NCBI GenBank assembly: GCA_014885115.2
Contig: WKLE02002538.1
Coordinates: 1 to 31,306 of the forward strand
Reading direction: 5' to 3'
Length of the DNA: 31,306 nt
DNA from: Asterionellopsis glacialis
Lineage: Eukaryota; Bacillariophyta; Plagiogrammaphyceae; Rhaphoneidales; Asterionellopsidaceae
Shown here: positions 1 to 9,334 of the stretch, piece after piece
How positions within the stretch are numbered: position 1 is the first letter of the stretch
Layout of the letters: the number at the start of each line of letters is the position of its first letter
The notes under the pieces: generated by a model
Told to the model about the DNA's origin: nothing
What the model saw: only the letters and a program-made list of their open reading frames with translations
Databases searched by the model: none
Program-made: the position numbers and the translations under genes

Positions 1-1317
1 CTCTCCTCCTTGCGTAATCAAGTTGCCAACCACTAACATGGGATTTTCCCCCATGTGCGACGTTGGATCTGCTCTTTGGGTGGCAGCGAAACACAAGCTG
101 ACGATGATCAGAACACTCCTGGTGTCAGCTACGATTTTAGTCCGTCCAGGTAAAACAAGTATCTCTCATCGAAAACTAGAGGAATATGCAATTGTGAGAC
201 ATTTTAGCCACTCCAATATCTTTCTTACGATCAACTTCTGAACGAAAGATGAACAACAAAAACAACAAATATCAAAATGTTCACAATAAACTACTAGCAT
301 ACAACCATTTCCAACATCAGTTACAATGATAGCACCATTTCCCTGCATCAAGAATCCGTTATCTCCTTTTACAACCGGTGGGATCACAACAACACAAACA
401 AGACCAATAAAAACAACGAGATCAATATCGTCAGTGTCTGAATTAGCTCCAGAATTTCTCAGCATTAGACGATGAGGGTTGGAAGTGGATGGTTATTGGA
501 ACAGATTAATCGAGATGGTTTTGCCCCCTACTGGGCATGTATTATATGTCTATTACCAAAGTGATTGTTCGTAGTGCACTTTCCCCACTAGTTGTTGAAT
601 CAGCTCATAAATCAGCATGATTTGCAAAAGCCGCACCTGAAGTGCAATTTTAGTATCTATTTTTCACAATGAGATCAAACGACAACAAGCAGAAATGGTG
701 CTAGTATTACCAAACAACGGCTGCGAAGATGTGAGCTTATGTGACGAAGTTTAGTCTGCATTTTTTATGTCCCACAGGAGGTACCAGATATGTACGTACC
801 TGGTATATACTGTATACTACAAGTTTAGGGCTAGTCGATACTAAGGTACCTGTACGAGAAATTGTGTGGGCGAAATCTAACGGACCATGAAGTCGACAAA
901 AGTATTTAAGGCCAAAGTCTTCAACGGCCATCATCAGTATCTTATTAGAGATCGTTATATTAAGTACGTTAAAAAAGCGTTATTTGTACTATAGTACCGT
1001 GGAACTCCAATTCATTACAAAATATCTTCTATATATAGTATTTTTTAAGGAAAGCCTATAAAATATGGGTGGGCATCGCTTTCTTTTCTCTCCCTCCATA
1101 ATAAAATACTAGCCGCCTATATTTTCCATGAGTCTAATTATCTAGCTTGGTAGGATCTACATGTTCGGTACCAGAAGACCTCCGACTGCAAGAAAACGCC
1201 ATTCGAGAATAGAACGAATAGTCTAGAGAGAATCCCCAAAATAATAATGTTCGAACGTCCATAATGTTTGTTGACACAACATCAACCCAGACTCGAACAC
1301 AACAGGTCTAAATCCGG
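1..1317. other. Intergenic region without recognisable gene
   Basis: No open frame here resembles a known protein. The longest, a 99-codon frame on the minus strand at 166-465, has one hydrophobic stretch but no family motif, and I do not call it. The part nearest the GRAM-VASt gene (about 1020-1317) is AT-rich, then pyrimidine-rich around 1078-1100, which fits a promoter and 5' leader. A short hairpin with ACATGGG/CCCATGT arms sits near 37-58, and palindromic TACCAG/CTGGTA arms lie near 780-810. Neither has a clear function. Confidence 0.5.
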
Positions 1318-4300
1318 ATGCCGACGATGGTGTCCGAAGATTGCGGCATAACCGAAAACGATGGCTTATTAGAACCCGCAACTTTGGTCGAGAACCACAA
1401 CGATACTGCAGAAGAACCTAATACTTTTGCTCCGATCGCTTGTCCACCTCAGACGCCAAGGACGCCACTTCGATCTAGAACAATATCCAGTGATCTTCGA
1501 GACAATGATGATGCCTTTTTACCGGAATCTCGATCACTCACACCACTTTCTGTTCCAGATTCAGGCAGTGAAGAAGAAGACGTAGAAGAGCTGACAAGGC
1601 CCAAGTGGTCCGAGAGTCTCAGAAGCCCTGATGATGGTTGGCAATTTTCTCCATCGAGAGATGTAAAGGGTGACGGGAATTTACATGGTCTTGCTCTAAT
1701 GTTGGCCGTTGACCGAGCAAAGAGACTATCTCGATGTGGCCAGAGATGTGCAAATCTTCTATATGATATTGAAGGTGTTTATGATGTATACGCTAGTGCT
1801 TTGCAGAAAATATGTCAGTCGTTGACTTCCACGTCGGCCTTTGCTTCCACCCCTGTCCAACCTCAGATCAGTGTTGTCAACAAATCTTTAGTTTCATTTT
1901 CAAAACAGATACAAGGATTAGTTATCTGTATCCGTGGGAGTATTGCTAGACCTTTGCATGGGTCAATGGGATCTATGGGCGATACTGCACCGAGCATTTA
2001 CAATCGTTACACCAAAACCCGGTTCGGCAGCTACAATAAACGTAAGAATGCCTTACAGATGCGAGCAAAGTATGTCAAGGCGGTAAGAGACGCTGAGACT
2101 GTTATTCAGTCATTACAGGAGTCTAGCGACGGAAATACCAACCAGGGTGAAAATCCATATTCTACTGAAACTTCCACTAAAGATTTAGTCGAGCAAAAAC
2201 AAATGCGAAAGGCATGGGAAAATTCATTGAAAAAGATTGGAATCAAACAGGATGCAACTACTGGATCCGCAGACCAGATGATTCAGTTGTTGAACACAGT
2301 GCAGTCGTATGAGGCACAATATCGCCAGCTTGTAAAAGAGGAGAACAAAGCTGTTGATCAGTCACAAAGAATGGAAGTAATGGCGCTAGAAGCCATCCAA
2401 GATTTGGAGGAAGAACGCCTTCACTTTTTCTTGGAAATGATGGGCCGTACTTTAGAAGCTGAAAAAGGTGCACTAGATAAAATGACTTTATCTACCATGG
2501 AAGAAGCCAGCGGGGAAGAGCTTGAAGCTCAAAAAGAAAAAGTACCATCGGAAGAGAAGGAAAAAAAGGCTAACGTTTTTACCGACCTGTTCATGCTACC
2601 TTCATCGGGTCCAAATGAAGAAGAGAGAGTTGGATTTATGGAATCTGAGACCTTGGGGCTTCCGGAGGAAGTTGGCTTGCTCCGGGATGATGTACGGTCG
2701 TACTTATTACGTCGGACGAAAAGGTTGCAGGCAGCCAGAGCGCTGTCGTCCTTTTTTGAAGATATCGCAGCGGCTACAGTTACGCTGGCCAGTGGGGTGA
2801 AAAATCGCCTTAGGCAAGATGGGTATGACGCAAGCAATGCACAAAATCCAAATACACTAGCTGTCGCATTTTCCAAATATGAAGGCCAGAGAGTCTTGTC
2901 TTTATGGGGTGGTATTATCACCGAAATCGAGGATGGGTCTGCTTCCGCTAAACAGCTAGCAGAAACCATTCGGAGCCTTCGTCAACAGAAACTCGACCCT
3001 ATTGTTCTTCAATCGGATAAAGATATAAAGAGTCTAACAGAAGCCGATGATTCAAGATGGAAATATCTTTGCGAAACGGCAAGGGCTGAAACTAAAGCAG
3101 ATAATCGCTACAAACAGACTGCAGCCCAATTTGAGAAAGCTCGAAGTCGGATTAAGTCTTGTGACTCTACTGGTGAGCAGGTAGCTACCACAAATACACC
3201 GGGTAAAGCATTAAAACCTGGAATGAGCAAAGCTTTAGGTAACATGATGGCAATTCTGCCTAATGGTGGTGAGCATGCGATGAAAATTATGACTCCTGGT
3301 GCCAAAATGGCAATTGCCAACAGTACCTATGAAGAAGCGAACAAAAAAGAATTGAAAGATAAGCAGGCTCTTGAAGCAGCCACAGAAGCAAAAACTCGGG
3401 CACTTGAAAAGTACACGAAGGATGCGCAAGAAATCTTGTACGAATGTCAAAAGGATGACAACGAAGGATGGAATGATCTTCGGCTTTCTCTCAAATTGTT
3501 TATTTCTGCCCTGGTCGTGTATCGGCAGAGCCGAAGCCAAAGTATCGAAGAACCAAGTGTCACTTTGCAGAAAACTGGCAACATATCTAAATTAAAAGAT
3601 ACCATCGAGTGGACCGAACGAGTGAAATCACACGTCGCCAGGAAGAAAGCGGAAGGTGGGGAGCAGAAAAGTATGCTAACAGGTACTCCAGGGAAGTTTA
3701 CTAGGCGGCAACGGGAAATAAATGAAGGATCGATTGGTTTCAAACTTGACGTACAACTAGAGGATTCCAAAAGTTTATACAAGGTGATATCATTTGTGCG
3801 TGACAATGAAGGTGAGACGGGATCTGAAGATGCGTCGAGTGAGCCAACCAGTGGCAATCCAGAAGCTCCTCCAGAAGGAAAGCCGCTTAATGAACAGCCA
3901 CGATCACATTCAACAGGTGACATACAAGACAAGGACGATGACGAGACACCGACTGTTTCGATAAGTTTTCGAAAGTCTCAAACTATGCCGTATTCTCCAC
4001 AAACCCAACAGTTAAAGGCGCTCGCGGAAACGTTGAAGGATCACTCAGAAATAGAGGGGAACCAAAAGGTGATGATGCCGCCACCTGCACCATTCAAAGG
4101 AGATTCAACTAAGGAGACACCAAATAAACCAGAAACTGAAGTCTTTTTGATGCATTTTTGGTCAGATAAAGACGAAGGAGAAGCCCCGACAATCATTGAA
4201 TCGTTTTCTTGTGCCTATTGGCCAAAAGGCAACGAGGCTACTTTATCGCCCTTGCTACATGGTCGAATGTTCGTAACATCGAAAACAATGTATTTTGTTG

Positions 4301-5550
4301 GTTGGGGCGGCAAGAAGATTGTTCTAGATTGGAAGGACGCTGTGAATGTAACGAAGGAGAAGAACATGATGGGAACAATTGACAATGCATTGCGCATTGC
4401 CTACAATAGTGACGAAGGAGAATCTTCATATTTCTTTGGTTCCTTTGCATCAAGAGAAGAGGCTTATCAACTTTCAACTAGACTTACAGCTGTTGCAACA
4501 GCTTTGGTAGAAATGGGGGAGGGCGACGAAAAGACGAAAACAGCATCTAGTGCTCCAGACATTCCGCCTGACACGGTGATCAAAACCAAGATGGAAACAA
4601 TACTTTCAAAAAGGATTAAGAATTGTTCCATTCAACAATTTTATGAAATTGTATGGTCAGAAGGTAATAGAACGAACCAAAAACCTTTCTACGGACCTTG
4701 GTTAGAAGAACAAGGAAGTATGAATGTAGCAGTAGGAGAGTGGGAATTTTCTGAAGAAGGAGCTTCTTCCTTTGAAAATGAATGGTGTGGCGAAAAGTTC
4801 CATCAAAAACGTACTGTTGATTTTGAGTTTGAAAGAACAACACACTTATATATTGGTCCTCCTATAGCTGGTGTACATCAAACACAGTACTGCAGAGTGG
4901 AAGGGAATGATAAGTGTGTCTTAGCCATATCTGTTGCAATGAGTGGCATTCCGTATGCAGATACCTTTGCTGTAGAATGTCGATGGGTTGCTCGTCGTGT
5001 TGGATCAAACGATATTGCTGTTGACGTCGGTGTATATGTTAATTTCAAAAAGTCAAACATGTTTGCTGCCAAAATTCGTTCAGGGACGACAACAGAAACA
5101 AAACCTGTCCATTTGAAATTGTTCGAATCCGCAAGGAAAGCATGTGCTGCCGCAGGTGGTGAAGAAGGCGCGATCGAAGAAGAGTCGGAGGAGGAGGTTG
5201 AAGAAGAAGAGATACCCGAGAAGAAACCACATGAAATAATTATTGATTTCTTCACGCAACAAATCAAGGACGTGATACAAAATCCTCAAGAAAACACTGA
5301 AAAGTTAACCTTTGTGGCAGTAGTTCTTCTCTCTCTTGTGTTCCGTTATTTATTCGGTTATGGACGGCAAAGCGGTGTTGCGCAGCAGGAACCCATCCCC
5401 CGTTCATTAGACACAGAGACTCTTGAACAGAAAGTGGAAGATCTTACGGCTGAAGTACAAAAGATTCGACTAGCCTTGGAACAAATGTTGGTAGTGATGA
5501 AGGAAAATTCTAACGCTGGCAGTATCTCCTCCTCCTGCGACGCCTCGTAG
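1318..5550 (+). CDS. GRAM-VASt membrane-contact lipid transfer protein (Lam/Aster-like) with BAR-like N-terminus
   Basis: This is a 1410-aa protein, complete from an ATG with no intron needed. Residues about 115-390 and 460-790 are helical and resemble BAR/F-BAR coils. A GRAM (PH-like) domain spans about 941-1065, with a typical run through LLHGRMFVTSKTMYFVGW. A VASt lipid-binding domain spans about 1085-1275, followed by an acidic Glu-rich linker (1280-1300). One membrane helix lies at about 1330-1350 and a C-terminal coiled coil at about 1360-1398. This order matches yeast Lam1/Lam3 and the animal GRAMD1/Aster proteins, which are anchored in the ER and move sterol at contact sites with the plasma membrane. 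The sterol role is inferred from the family. The VASt domain ends in the usual position before the membrane helix, so the protein looks intact. The gene converges on the methyltransferase gene, with 79 nt between the stops. Confidence 0.85.
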   Translation: MPTMVSEDCGITENDGLLEPATLVENHNDTAEEPNTFAPIACPPQTPRTPLRSRTISSDLRDNDDAFLPESRSLTPLSVPDSGSEEEDVEELTRPKWSESLRSPDDGWQFSPSRDVKGDGNLHGLALMLAVDRAKRLSRCGQRCANLLYDIEGVYDVYASALQKICQSLTSTSAFASTPVQPQISVVNKSLVSFSKQIQGLVICIRGSIARPLHGSMGSMGDTAPSIYNRYTKTRFGSYNKRKNALQMRAKYVKAVRDAETVIQSLQESSDGNTNQGENPYSTETSTKDLVEQKQMRKAWENSLKKIGIKQDATTGSADQMIQLLNTVQSYEAQYRQLVKEENKAVDQSQRMEVMALEAIQDLEEERLHFFLEMMGRTLEAEKGALDKMTLSTMEEASGEELEAQKEKVPSEEKEKKANVFTDLFMLPSSGPNEEERVGFMESETLGLPEEVGLLRDDVRSYLLRRTKRLQAARALSSFFEDIAAATVTLASGVKNRLRQDGYDASNAQNPNTLAVAFSKYEGQRVLSLWGGIITEIEDGSASAKQLAETIRSLRQQKLDPIVLQSDKDIKSLTEADDSRWKYLCETARAETKADNRYKQTAAQFEKARSRIKSCDSTGEQVATTNTPGKALKPGMSKALGNMMAILPNGGEHAMKIMTPGAKMAIANSTYEEANKKELKDKQALEAATEAKTRALEKYTKDAQEILYECQKDDNEGWNDLRLSLKLFISALVVYRQSRSQSIEEPSVTLQKTGNISKLKDTIEWTERVKSHVARKKAEGGEQKSMLTGTPGKFTRRQREINEGSIGFKLDVQLEDSKSLYKVISFVRDNEGETGSEDASSEPTSGNPEAPPEGKPLNEQPRSHSTGDIQDKDDDETPTVSISFRKSQTMPYSPQTQQLKALAETLKDHSEIEGNQKVMMPPPAPFKGDSTKETPNKPETEVFLMHFWSDKDEGEAPTIIESFSCAYWPKGNEATLSPLLHGRMFVTSKTMYFVGWGGKKIVLDWKDAVNVTKEKNMMGTIDNALRIAYNSDEGESSYFFGSFASREEAYQLSTRLTAVATALVEMGEGDEKTKTASSAPDIPPDTVIKTKMETILSKRIKNCSIQQFYEIVWSEGNRTNQKPFYGPWLEEQGSMNVAVGEWEFSEEGASSFENEWCGEKFHQKRTVDFEFERTTHLYIGPPIAGVHQTQYCRVEGNDKCVLAISVAMSGIPYADTFAVECRWVARRVGSNDIAVDVGVYVNFKKSNMFAAKIRSGTTTETKPVHLKLFESARKACAAAGGEEGAIEEESEEEVEEEEIPEKKPHEIIIDFFTQQIKDVIQNPQENTEKLTFVAVVLLSLVFRYLFGYGRQSGVAQQEPIPRSLDTETLEQKVEDLTAEVQKIRLALEQMLVVMKENSNAGSISSSCDAS

Positions 5551-5629
5551 TAGACATTATCTCTTGTTTTGTGACTGGTTTTGTATCAAAAATGTAGAAT
5601 TGTTCATGACTATATAAGATTCTAAAAAA

Positions 5630-7231
5630 TTAATCAATATCTTCCATTGATATATTAGATTTTGCATTGCCTGCTTGATTTGTTCGAACCTTTTCTTTGA
5701 ATGATGGATGTGATGCAATGATATGAATAAATTTAGCAGTGTTCTTGGATGCAAATGGACATTCTTTTTCTTCTAAATTAATCACATTCTGAAAGTAATC
5801 CCATGTGCCACCATTACTACAATTCAAAAAACTATGACAATGTCGTTGTTCTTGTTGCTTGTGTTGTGGTGGCTTTAATCGATATCGATTCATTTCAATC
5901 CAATCAATGACAACATTGAATCCATGTTGTTCTTTCAATTGCGTAATCAATCCATACAATGCACCACGATTGTATGGACCAAAGATATGTGCTTGTGGTG
6001 GTTGGTCATCATGGTCATAGGCATTGGGTTTTCGTAACAAGGTAGCTATAGTATTTGATAATGCAACAATATCAGGATACAAATATGCAACATCACTTGC
6101 AATAATGGTATCATATGCTTGATGTTGCTGTTGCTGTTGCTGTTGTCGTTCTTTAGGTTGTCCATTATGATCGTTGTTGTTGTTGTTGTTGTTGTTGTTT
6201 GTTGATGTTTGCGGAGCATAATCATACCAATCTAGAGATTCCACATGAAATTGAGTTGTATCGTTGGTGGTGCTACTCTCCATTGTATGATGATGTATAT
6301 TGTTCCAACATTGATCTAATACCTTTTCATTACAATCTGTCAATGTAATTGATTTCAATAGTGATTGTTGGTATGACGACGACTGTCCCGCTGCTACTTG
6401 ACCCAACAATACTCCACCAAGACCTACACCACTCCCCAGTTCTAAAATGTTTCCCACCAATAAATTGGAATGCATTGAGAAATACATGGACATGGCTATG
6501 GAACTTTCCCATGTACTTGCACCTGTCCCTGCACTAGCTGGATCAAACATGTTGGGTGTTTCATGATCATTATCAATTTCATGAAATTCAAATGTGTTAA
6601 GAATAGATCCATCCAAGGGTACCATACCTTGAGTGTGTTGACTCAAAACTTGTGGTTGCTGCTGGTTTGATTGGGGGTGTAATAGTGATGAAATAGGATT
6701 CCTTTCATCATTCTGTTTGTCAGCGCCATTGCTTTGTTTTCGAAGAACGAATTGTTTACGTGCACTTGCAAGATGATAATATTCTTCAATAGTAATGGGT
6801 TGTTGTTGTTGTTGAAAAGTAGTATAATGTGGATCCAATGAATAAAATGTACGTGCAATACCATCATTTGACACATAAAATTCATCCCCTTCTAATAAAA
6901 GTACAGGTTCTTCTTTGGAAGTTGTGGTCGTTACATTCATACAAAAATGACGACCATGATGATGATTACTGGTACTGCTGCTCCCACTACTACTACTACT
7001 TCTACCATTATGAGTACCAAAGTCAATGGGTGTTTCAGAATCACGTAATGATGTAGTTATAGGCCTTTCTCCAATACTACTACTAATGCGTTGTAGATTA
7101 TTATTATTAGGATTTGCAGTGGGCATTTCAACTCTTGTTGTGGAGGAAAAGGAACCTACCACAAATGCTGGAAGATTACCAACGACACGCATACTGGAAG
7201 ACGCAACTCGACTACCACTATTCGTTACCAT
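5630..7231 (-). CDS. Family-16 (METTL21/FAM86-like) S-adenosylmethionine methyltransferase
   Basis: This 533-aa protein starts at an ATG (7229-7231). It contains the SAM-binding core of the Methyltransf_16 family: a preceding GASTWESS segment, motif I LELGSGVGLGG at about 262-272, an acidic strand LTDCNE, and a DxxY-type motif in ASDVAYLYPD. The family mostly methylates lysine on proteins such as elongation factors and chaperones; no substrate can be named here. The protein is larger than the usual 230-350 aa. The extra length comes from a low-complexity N-terminus (Ser, His and Asn runs), a Gln-rich segment, and a poly-Asn/poly-Gln insert inside the Rossmann core, just before the DxxY strand. 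No plastid or mitochondrial presequence is clear. The gene is divergent from minD. Confidence 0.75.
   Translation of the reverse strand: MVTNSGSRVASSSMRVVGNLPAFVVGSFSSTTRVEMPTANPNNNNLQRISSSIGERPITTSLRDSETPIDFGTHNGRSSSSSGSSSTSNHHHGRHFCMNVTTTTSKEEPVLLLEGDEFYVSNDGIARTFYSLDPHYTTFQQQQQPITIEEYYHLASARKQFVLRKQSNGADKQNDERNPISSLLHPQSNQQQPQVLSQHTQGMVPLDGSILNTFEFHEIDNDHETPNMFDPASAGTGASTWESSIAMSMYFSMHSNLLVGNILELGSGVGLGGVLLGQVAAGQSSSYQQSLLKSITLTDCNEKVLDQCWNNIHHHTMESSTTNDTTQFHVESLDWYDYAPQTSTNNNNNNNNNDHNGQPKERQQQQQQQHQAYDTIIASDVAYLYPDIVALSNTIATLLRKPNAYDHDDQPPQAHIFGPYNRGALYGLITQLKEQHGFNVVIDWIEMNRYRLKPPQHKQQEQRHCHSFLNCSNGGTWDYFQNVINLEEKECPFASKNTAKFIHIIASHPSFKEKVRTNQAGNAKSNISMEDID
6123..6201. repeat. GTT/GCT trinucleotide repeats coding poly-Gln and poly-Asn
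   Basis: Two microsatellites lie inside the methyltransferase gene: GTTGCT units from about 6123 to 6146 and GTT units from about 6173 to 6200. On the coding (minus) strand they read CAA/CAG and AAC, giving a run of seven Gln and a run of nine Asn on either side of a short charged linker. Confidence 0.85.
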
Positions 7232-7710
7232 TTCTTTATACCTTTCTTACAAACCAAACAGTTAGTCGAGATGTGTAAACTTATATAAAGGTAGTTTTTG
7301 AGCGGGTGGGCGTTTTGTTGTTGTTTTGTTATATTGACAAAAAAAAAGGAAAAACAAGGAAGAAAAAGACACGATCGAAGGATGGGGGGTGTCAGAAAAG
7401 GGTTCGCAAGACATATGTTTTCTCTCTAGATATCGCCAACACAAAAAGTACCCGTACTGTGAAAAAAAAAAGATCGCAAACCGTTCTGAAAACTAATTCA
7501 ACCCCATCAACCACAGCAAATGCGTGTATCCGATGACGGTTGGAGTTATCCCACGCACACATTATTGCGCATGACTGTCCAATTTGAATCTGCTGTCTCG
7601 CTTATTTCCCTGTCGTCTTTGGCGAAAAATAATCAACGCACCCCCAAAAGACTTCTTTGAAATTTCTACAGTAGTCTACACCACAGACCACCACACAGGA
7701 GACTGCGACC
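7232..7710. promoter_or_regulatory. Divergent promoter region between methyltransferase gene and minD
   Basis: About 480 nt separate the two divergent start codons. A TATA-like TTATATAA lies at 7281-7288, some 50 nt upstream of the methyltransferase ATG. Poly-A runs occur near 7340 and 7462. No gene is recognisable; short frames here are not supported by any motif. The TATA call is by sequence only. Confidence 0.35.
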
Positions 7711-8924
7711 ATGATGATGAGACTACCGACTGCGTCACTTCGCAATGCCACTCTTCGAAGTTGTGTGACATCCAGACGAAGAGCAGCAGTAGTAGGAATT
7801 CGAGCATTCACAAGATCCAACAGCTCTAATAATAATAATGGTAATGGATTTCCCATCACGACGACAAGGACAAACAGAATGTTTTCCTCCTCATCATCAT
7901 CACAACATGATTTTGTATTGACTCATCCATCGACTGTTGATGATGGAAAGGAAGAACGTGGACGTATTGTTGCCATTACATCAGGAAAAGGTGGTGTAGG
8001 TAAAACAACATCGGCAGCATCGTTTGCCATGGGCTTGGCACAACGTGGCCGCAAGACGTGTGTGGTGGACTTTGACATTGGATTACGTAATTTAGATATA
8101 CATTTGGGATGCGAACGACGTGTCATTTTTGATTTTGTCAATGTGTTGATGGACGAATGCACCTTACATCAGGCTTTATTAAAAGACAAGCGTGAACCTA
8201 ATTTAAGCATGTTGGCCGCCAGTCAAACACGCGACAAGGAAAGTTTGACCGTCGATGGTGTCGAACGGGTATTGGCCGAATTGGCCAAGAATTTTGATTA
8301 TGTCGTTTTGGATTCACCTGCCGGTATTGAAAGTGGGGCACGACATGCCATGTACTTTGCCGATGATGCCATTATAGTGACCAATCCTGAATTAAGTGCC
8401 TGTCGTGATGCGGATAAAATGGTTGGATTTATTTGGTCGAAATCAAGACGTGCAGAATTAGGTCCCAAGGATGCCGAAGCGGTTTCTCAAACATTACTCA
8501 TTACACGGTACAGTCCGGAACGTGCCGAAGCGGAAGAATCACTCAGTATTGGTGACATTGAAGAATTACTGGGTTTGCCTGTAGTTGGTGTTGTACCAGA
8601 ATCGAAAGATGTACTAACATGTACCAATATGGGTACACCTGTCATTGCACTAGGAGATGATAATCCAGCTGCTGGAGCATATTCGGATATGGTTGATCGA
8701 TTCTTGGGTGAAGAAAAGGAATTGGTAAGTCCAGTAAGAGAGGTACTGATCATCCGTTTTGTGTATCATCGATATATATATATATAATATATACGTGTAT
8801 TTACATAGCTGACAACTTGTTTTTCTCATCCTCCTCTGCCCCCTCTCCAAATCAAATTTTGCATTGATTATAGCGATTTGTTACACCTGAACCAGTGTCG
8901 TTTTTCTCAAAGATTTTTAGTTAA
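7711..8924 (+). CDS. minD: Septum-site-determining ATPase MinD, organelle-targeted, two exons
   Basis: MinD is a ParA-family ATPase that binds membrane and positions the division site through MinC and FtsZ. Exon 1 is 7711-8724 and exon 2 is 8874-8924, with an intron at 8725-8873 (GTAAGT...ATAG, phase 0), giving 354 aa. The deviant Walker A motif GKGGVGKTT is at residues 92-100, followed by VVDFDIGLRNLD and the switch-like VLDSPAGIESGA. Read through, the frame ends in an unrelated tail (VSPVREVLIIRFV...). Splicing instead gives ELRFVTPEPVSFFSKIFS, which matches the C-terminal amphipathic membrane-targeting helix of bacterial MinD (RFIEEEKKGFLKRLFGG). The first 60 residues hold eight or more Arg and no acidic residue, with no hydrophobic signal peptide and no ASAFAP motif. 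That favours the mitochondrion over the diatom plastid. The exon-intron model is inferred from sequence and needs cDNA. Confidence 0.9.
8771..8794. repeat. TA microsatellite in the minD intron
   Basis: An AT dinucleotide run with one break lies inside the proposed minD intron, close to its 5' end. It may vary in length between alleles. Confidence 0.8.
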
Positions 8925-9334
8925 AAATAGAATCAATTCCAAACCAAAGACAACAAAGAAAGTAAAAAAGAAAGAAAAACCGTAATCTAATATTTGAAAG
9001 TCCTGTTTTATCCCCTAGGGTAGAAAAAGTAATAAAAATACGACATTCATCTCCCCTCCAATTTTGATTTATTGGCTATTGTGTTTTTGTTTTTTTTAAT
9101 TATGGTTTTGGTGTTTCATGCTTTCATATCCACAAATTTCTATGCATCGTACATGAGTGTGATCATTTTGAAATAGTAATTTGTTTTGCTTTTGCAGAAT
9201 GAAATGACTAATGTGAAGCAACCATGGTGTTGAAGGGTGTACTCGCTACTGACAAAGTTATCCAGATGAATATAAAAATGGAGAATGCTGTGTACAGTAC
9301 GTAAGATGCACCACTTTCTTCCTTTCGTTTGTAT
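8925..9334. other. Convergent 3' intergenic region, minD and CXC gene
   Basis: This 410-nt AT-rich stretch lies between the two stop codons, with T runs near 9085-9098. It probably holds the two 3' untranslated regions. I see no gene in it. A CAG at 9195-9197 could act as a rival minD splice acceptor but gives a poor protein end. Confidence 0.5.

Noticed and set aside
166..465. 99-codon minus-strand frame with a hydrophobic stretch
   Set aside because: No family motif, no splice context and no neighbouring support.
8725..9233. Alternative minD splice to the CAG at 9195-9197
   Set aside because: It would add NEMTNVKQPWC, which has no amphipathic character. The acceptor at 8873 gives a proper MinD membrane-targeting end.
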